Origin: Lota lota
Taxonomy: Eukaryota; Chordata; Actinopteri; Gadiformes; Lotidae
Length of the DNA stretch: 64,000 nucleotides
Assembly (NCBI GenBank): GCA_026745465.1
Contig: JACYXH010000855.1
Span: forward strand, 152,501-216,500
Reading direction: 5' to 3'
Of this stretch, positions 1 through 64,000 are shown one piece after another (positions within the stretch are counted from its first letter, which is position 1; each line of letters begins with the position of its first letter). The notes beneath the pieces are model-generated. The model saw only the letters and a program-made list of their open reading frames with translations, was not told where the DNA came from and did no database searches. The translations under genes and the position numbers were made by a program.

Positions 1-1279
1 GGTTTCAAATAGTAAAGGTTTGTGCTTGATGATTTATAAGACATTGGGATAACCAAATGTAAATAATTAGTTAAATCAGCTTATAAACCACCGTGTAAAT
101 AAGATCGATGTGACAATATATTGAACATTAGACTCAAACAATAAAGCCCTTTATCCATGTCAATACAGTGATCAGCAATAATACCATTATCATTGCCAAC
201 CCTTATTACAACAAACTGCTTAGTAGGCTACTGACTTAGGGTAAAGGTACATCTGTACAGTCCCTCGCTTCTGAGACAAATAGGCCAGTCAAGGGATTTG
301 CATGGAGACCTCTCCCTCAAGCCCAGCAGAGACTTCAGCATTTAACCACCAACTGGAAGGAGAGGGATTCAATATTAATGCAGTGACAACATTTGATGGC
401 CATTCAAATACCCCAAATAATGCAGTGACAGCATCATCTGTTAACACGGTTCAATTCTCTTAGCAGATTATTTTATAGACTCACAGGTGAGGTTGAGAAC
501 AAGCACAGCATTTAAAAATCGATATTCAAGCAGCTACAAACATTATCAGTGCGCCAAAAGAACAGACGCTATAGGAAGCAAATCAAAACCATTGTAAGAA
601 GTGGCTGCCAGGTGCATGCAAGTTACTTTTAGGTTGTGTTTTATTTATTTACAGATGTTTTGTGAAGATTGGATGCATAATGTAATTGCGTTATCTGATA
701 CATTTGGTATCATAACATTTCCCTTTAAGAGAAGTCAAAACTTGTCACAGCTCTCCCCTGGTTCTCTGCACACATGGCTACGCGTCTCCTGCATGTCCAT
801 CTGCTCTTCCATCTTCGACCAAAATAAATACAACTTTATTGATTCCTGAGAGAACATGAGTCACAGCTAGAGGAATGGGCAGAAAAAAAAATATCAAGGG
901 TAAATATAGAAACGATACACAGGATGCAACCAAGAATTGTGTAACATGAAAACTTCTGCGTATGAAGTAGGCAGAATTATTGATACAATCTTGCCTGTGT
1001 TGGAAAGCGCATAACTAGACACAGTTAAAAGTAATTTAGCGGCCATGAGGGCAGTGATGCCTGCTGTGTATTTTTAAATGTAATAAATTATATAAATGTA
1101 TTACATTTAAATGTGATGTATAAAAAATAATACTTCAAATGTAATATTTGACGAGATGTTCAGTCTTTCTCATACAGAGGGCCATGACAATATACAGACT
1201 GCATTAAAAAATAAAACGGTTCAGAAAGACTATTATTCATGTACATAATCAATTGGAAAAAAGTTAAATACTCACCTAA

Positions 1280-1555
1280 ACTAGTAGTTTGGTTAGAGAT
1301 GGTCAAGTTTAGTTTGGTTAAGTTCAGCCATTAGGTTGGATGGTATTAGCTTACAGATGGTTAAGTTTAGGGTTAGGTTAGAGATGATGGAGTTTAGGTA
1401 TTAGATTAGTGATTGGTTAAGTTAAGGTATTAGGTTAGAGATAGTGAAGTTTAGAGTAGCGATGACTAAGTTTCGGTATTAGGTTAGAGATGTTTAAGTA
1501 ATGGAATTAGGTTTCAAATGGTCAAGTTTAGGGTTAGGTTAGAGATGGACATGTT
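1280..1555 (+). repeat. degenerate minisatellite with GGTTAG/TTTAGG units
   Basis: Roughly 30-bp units built from variants of 'ggttagagatggtcaagttt' and 'agggttaggtta', repeated about eight to nine times with substitutions and length changes. Several units contain TTAGGG-like cores. Confidence 0.8.
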
Positions 1556-1652
1556 TAGAAAGCAGTTGCAAGCCAATCACGATTCTCGTCAACATGGGCA
1601 GGTCTTAACAGGACCTGTGGCGGGATCCATAATCACTTTGGCGTTTCTGCAA

Positions 1653-1658
1653 TTTATT
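1653..1658 (-). promoter_or_regulatory. candidate adgrv1 polyadenylation signal (AATAAA)
   Basis: TTTATT on the plus strand (AATAAA on the transcribed strand) is the first canonical hexamer I find after the stop codon, about 770 nt downstream. It would give a 3' UTR of roughly 0.8 kb. Other hexamers occur further on (835-840, 640-645). No transcript support is visible. Confidence 0.3.
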
Positions 1659-2430
1659 TTTTCTAATATAAACCTAATATACACAGTAACCACGGTAACC
1701 ACCTGGCTTTTCTGCAGACAGCAGCAGAATGCCCATGCTTGTTCTCTGGTGCTACATTCTCAGACAGGCATCCAAGTGAGTGAAACGTTCCCATGAGACC
1801 GTATTCATTCACACTGCTGTCCTCCTGTGTGACCCTATCACGACTCAGCACTTCTACATCCCCGCTTACATAGTCACCAGAGAGGCCACTCTTATCTCCC
1901 TCTCTCTCCCTCCCTCCCTCTCTCCGCTCATAGCTCCCTTTCTCTCTCTCCTGTGCCCCCTTTCTGCCTCTTTGTCGCTCCATTTCTTTTCAGCAAGCTC
2001 ATCTTCTGACAGCTGACCTTCACAGAAGGTGTTTTTATCAACCGCAGAAAATCAGAGTCAACACATCCGAGTGTAAAATAGTTGGTAAATTATTTATGAA
2101 CAATTTTACACAATCTCCATCTCTTTGCAGCAGTAGTTGTATTGAGGGCACGTCTCTTTTTTACTAAAAACAATATATACAACGAGAGACAAACTTCATG
2201 AAAGACTTAATTTAGTAAAACATTGATACGTTCATTTACATGTATAAAAAACTAATCAGATATACAATAAAAAAAAGCTTCATATAGCAAACAACTATAA
2301 GAAAACTATGGAAAAACGTGTTTTAGTGCAACAGGAAATATAAAATAAAAAAGTAGTTTGTAACCTCTCTCTTTCTTTCTCTCTGGTAGAGGGAGGCCAT
2401 GGTGAGAGGTCTGTGAGAGAGAGGGAGGGG

Positions 2431-63798
<61,368 letters not shown>

Positions 63799-64000
63799 CT
63801 GGAGCGAAGAAAACACCACAATGCAAACCTATGCACGAAGGCGGGGTAGGTAAACATAGCTAATGTATGCCCGGTTTATAGTCGGCACATGTGCGCCTGT
63901 GGGTGGCCACACCAAACTTATTTCCCTTCAGAAAGGGACTCAGACCAACATATCGGCCAGCATACGCACTCAAACTCTCACATGTTTGGAGTCTAAGATT

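Larger units (their letters stand above)
1..2430. other. adgrv1 3' UTR and downstream flank
   Basis: AT-rich, with no protein-coding signal. The 3' UTR presumably occupies the right part. A degenerate tandem repeat lies at about 1280-1555, and a pyrimidine-rich stretch at 1890-1985. No neighbouring gene is recognisable. Confidence 0.6.

Overview
This is a window of vertebrate, almost certainly teleost fish, nuclear genome. It holds one recognisable gene: the 3' part of adgrv1 (GPR98/VLGR1, the very large adhesion G-protein-coupled receptor of the Usher syndrome type 2C locus), on the minus strand. I joined 37 coding exons from position 63798 down to the stop codon at 2431-2433. Every internal exon has an AG acceptor and a GT donor, every codon phase agrees, and the exons sum to 7122 coding bases: 2373 residues plus the stop. 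The gene enters from the right edge in the middle of its Calx-beta array; the N-terminal half and the promoter lie outside. The teleost call rests on the compact Calx-beta exons, tRNA-derived SINEs with tails common in fish, a decayed L2/Rex1-like LINE and a very high density of (CA)n arrays. The microsatellite load and SINE tails would fit a cod-like (gadiform) genome, but that is a weak inference.

Layout, right to left along transcription. Positions 63.8-48.4 kb hold exons w1-w25, dense and mostly 120-600 bp, encoding about 14 Calx-beta repeats (the first partial). Positions 48.4-44.4 kb (w25-w29) encode the GAIN region and the GPS autoproteolysis motif. Positions 44.4-7.6 kb (w29-w35) encode the seven-transmembrane domain, split by long introns including one of about 16 kb. 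Positions 5.05-2.43 kb (w36-w37) encode the cytoplasmic tail and a C-terminal PDZ ligand ending Asp-Thr-His-Leu. Positions 1-2430 are 3' UTR and flank.

The introns contain no second gene that I can support. They hold many microsatellites, a polypurine tract of about 500 bp, mononucleotide G tracts next to splice sites, at least four SINE copies, two further SINE-tail fragments, one LINE reverse-transcriptase relic, and several duplications. The most notable duplications are: a 74-bp inverted copy of part of exon w25 inside the intron before w20 (73/74 identical); a roughly 115-bp copy of the w20 exon/intron junction ending exactly at the splice acceptor of w17; and a 240-255-bp repeat present in two different introns. 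I found no unknown multi-gene system. The unusual content is structural: intragenic copying and splice-site architecture inside a giant receptor gene.
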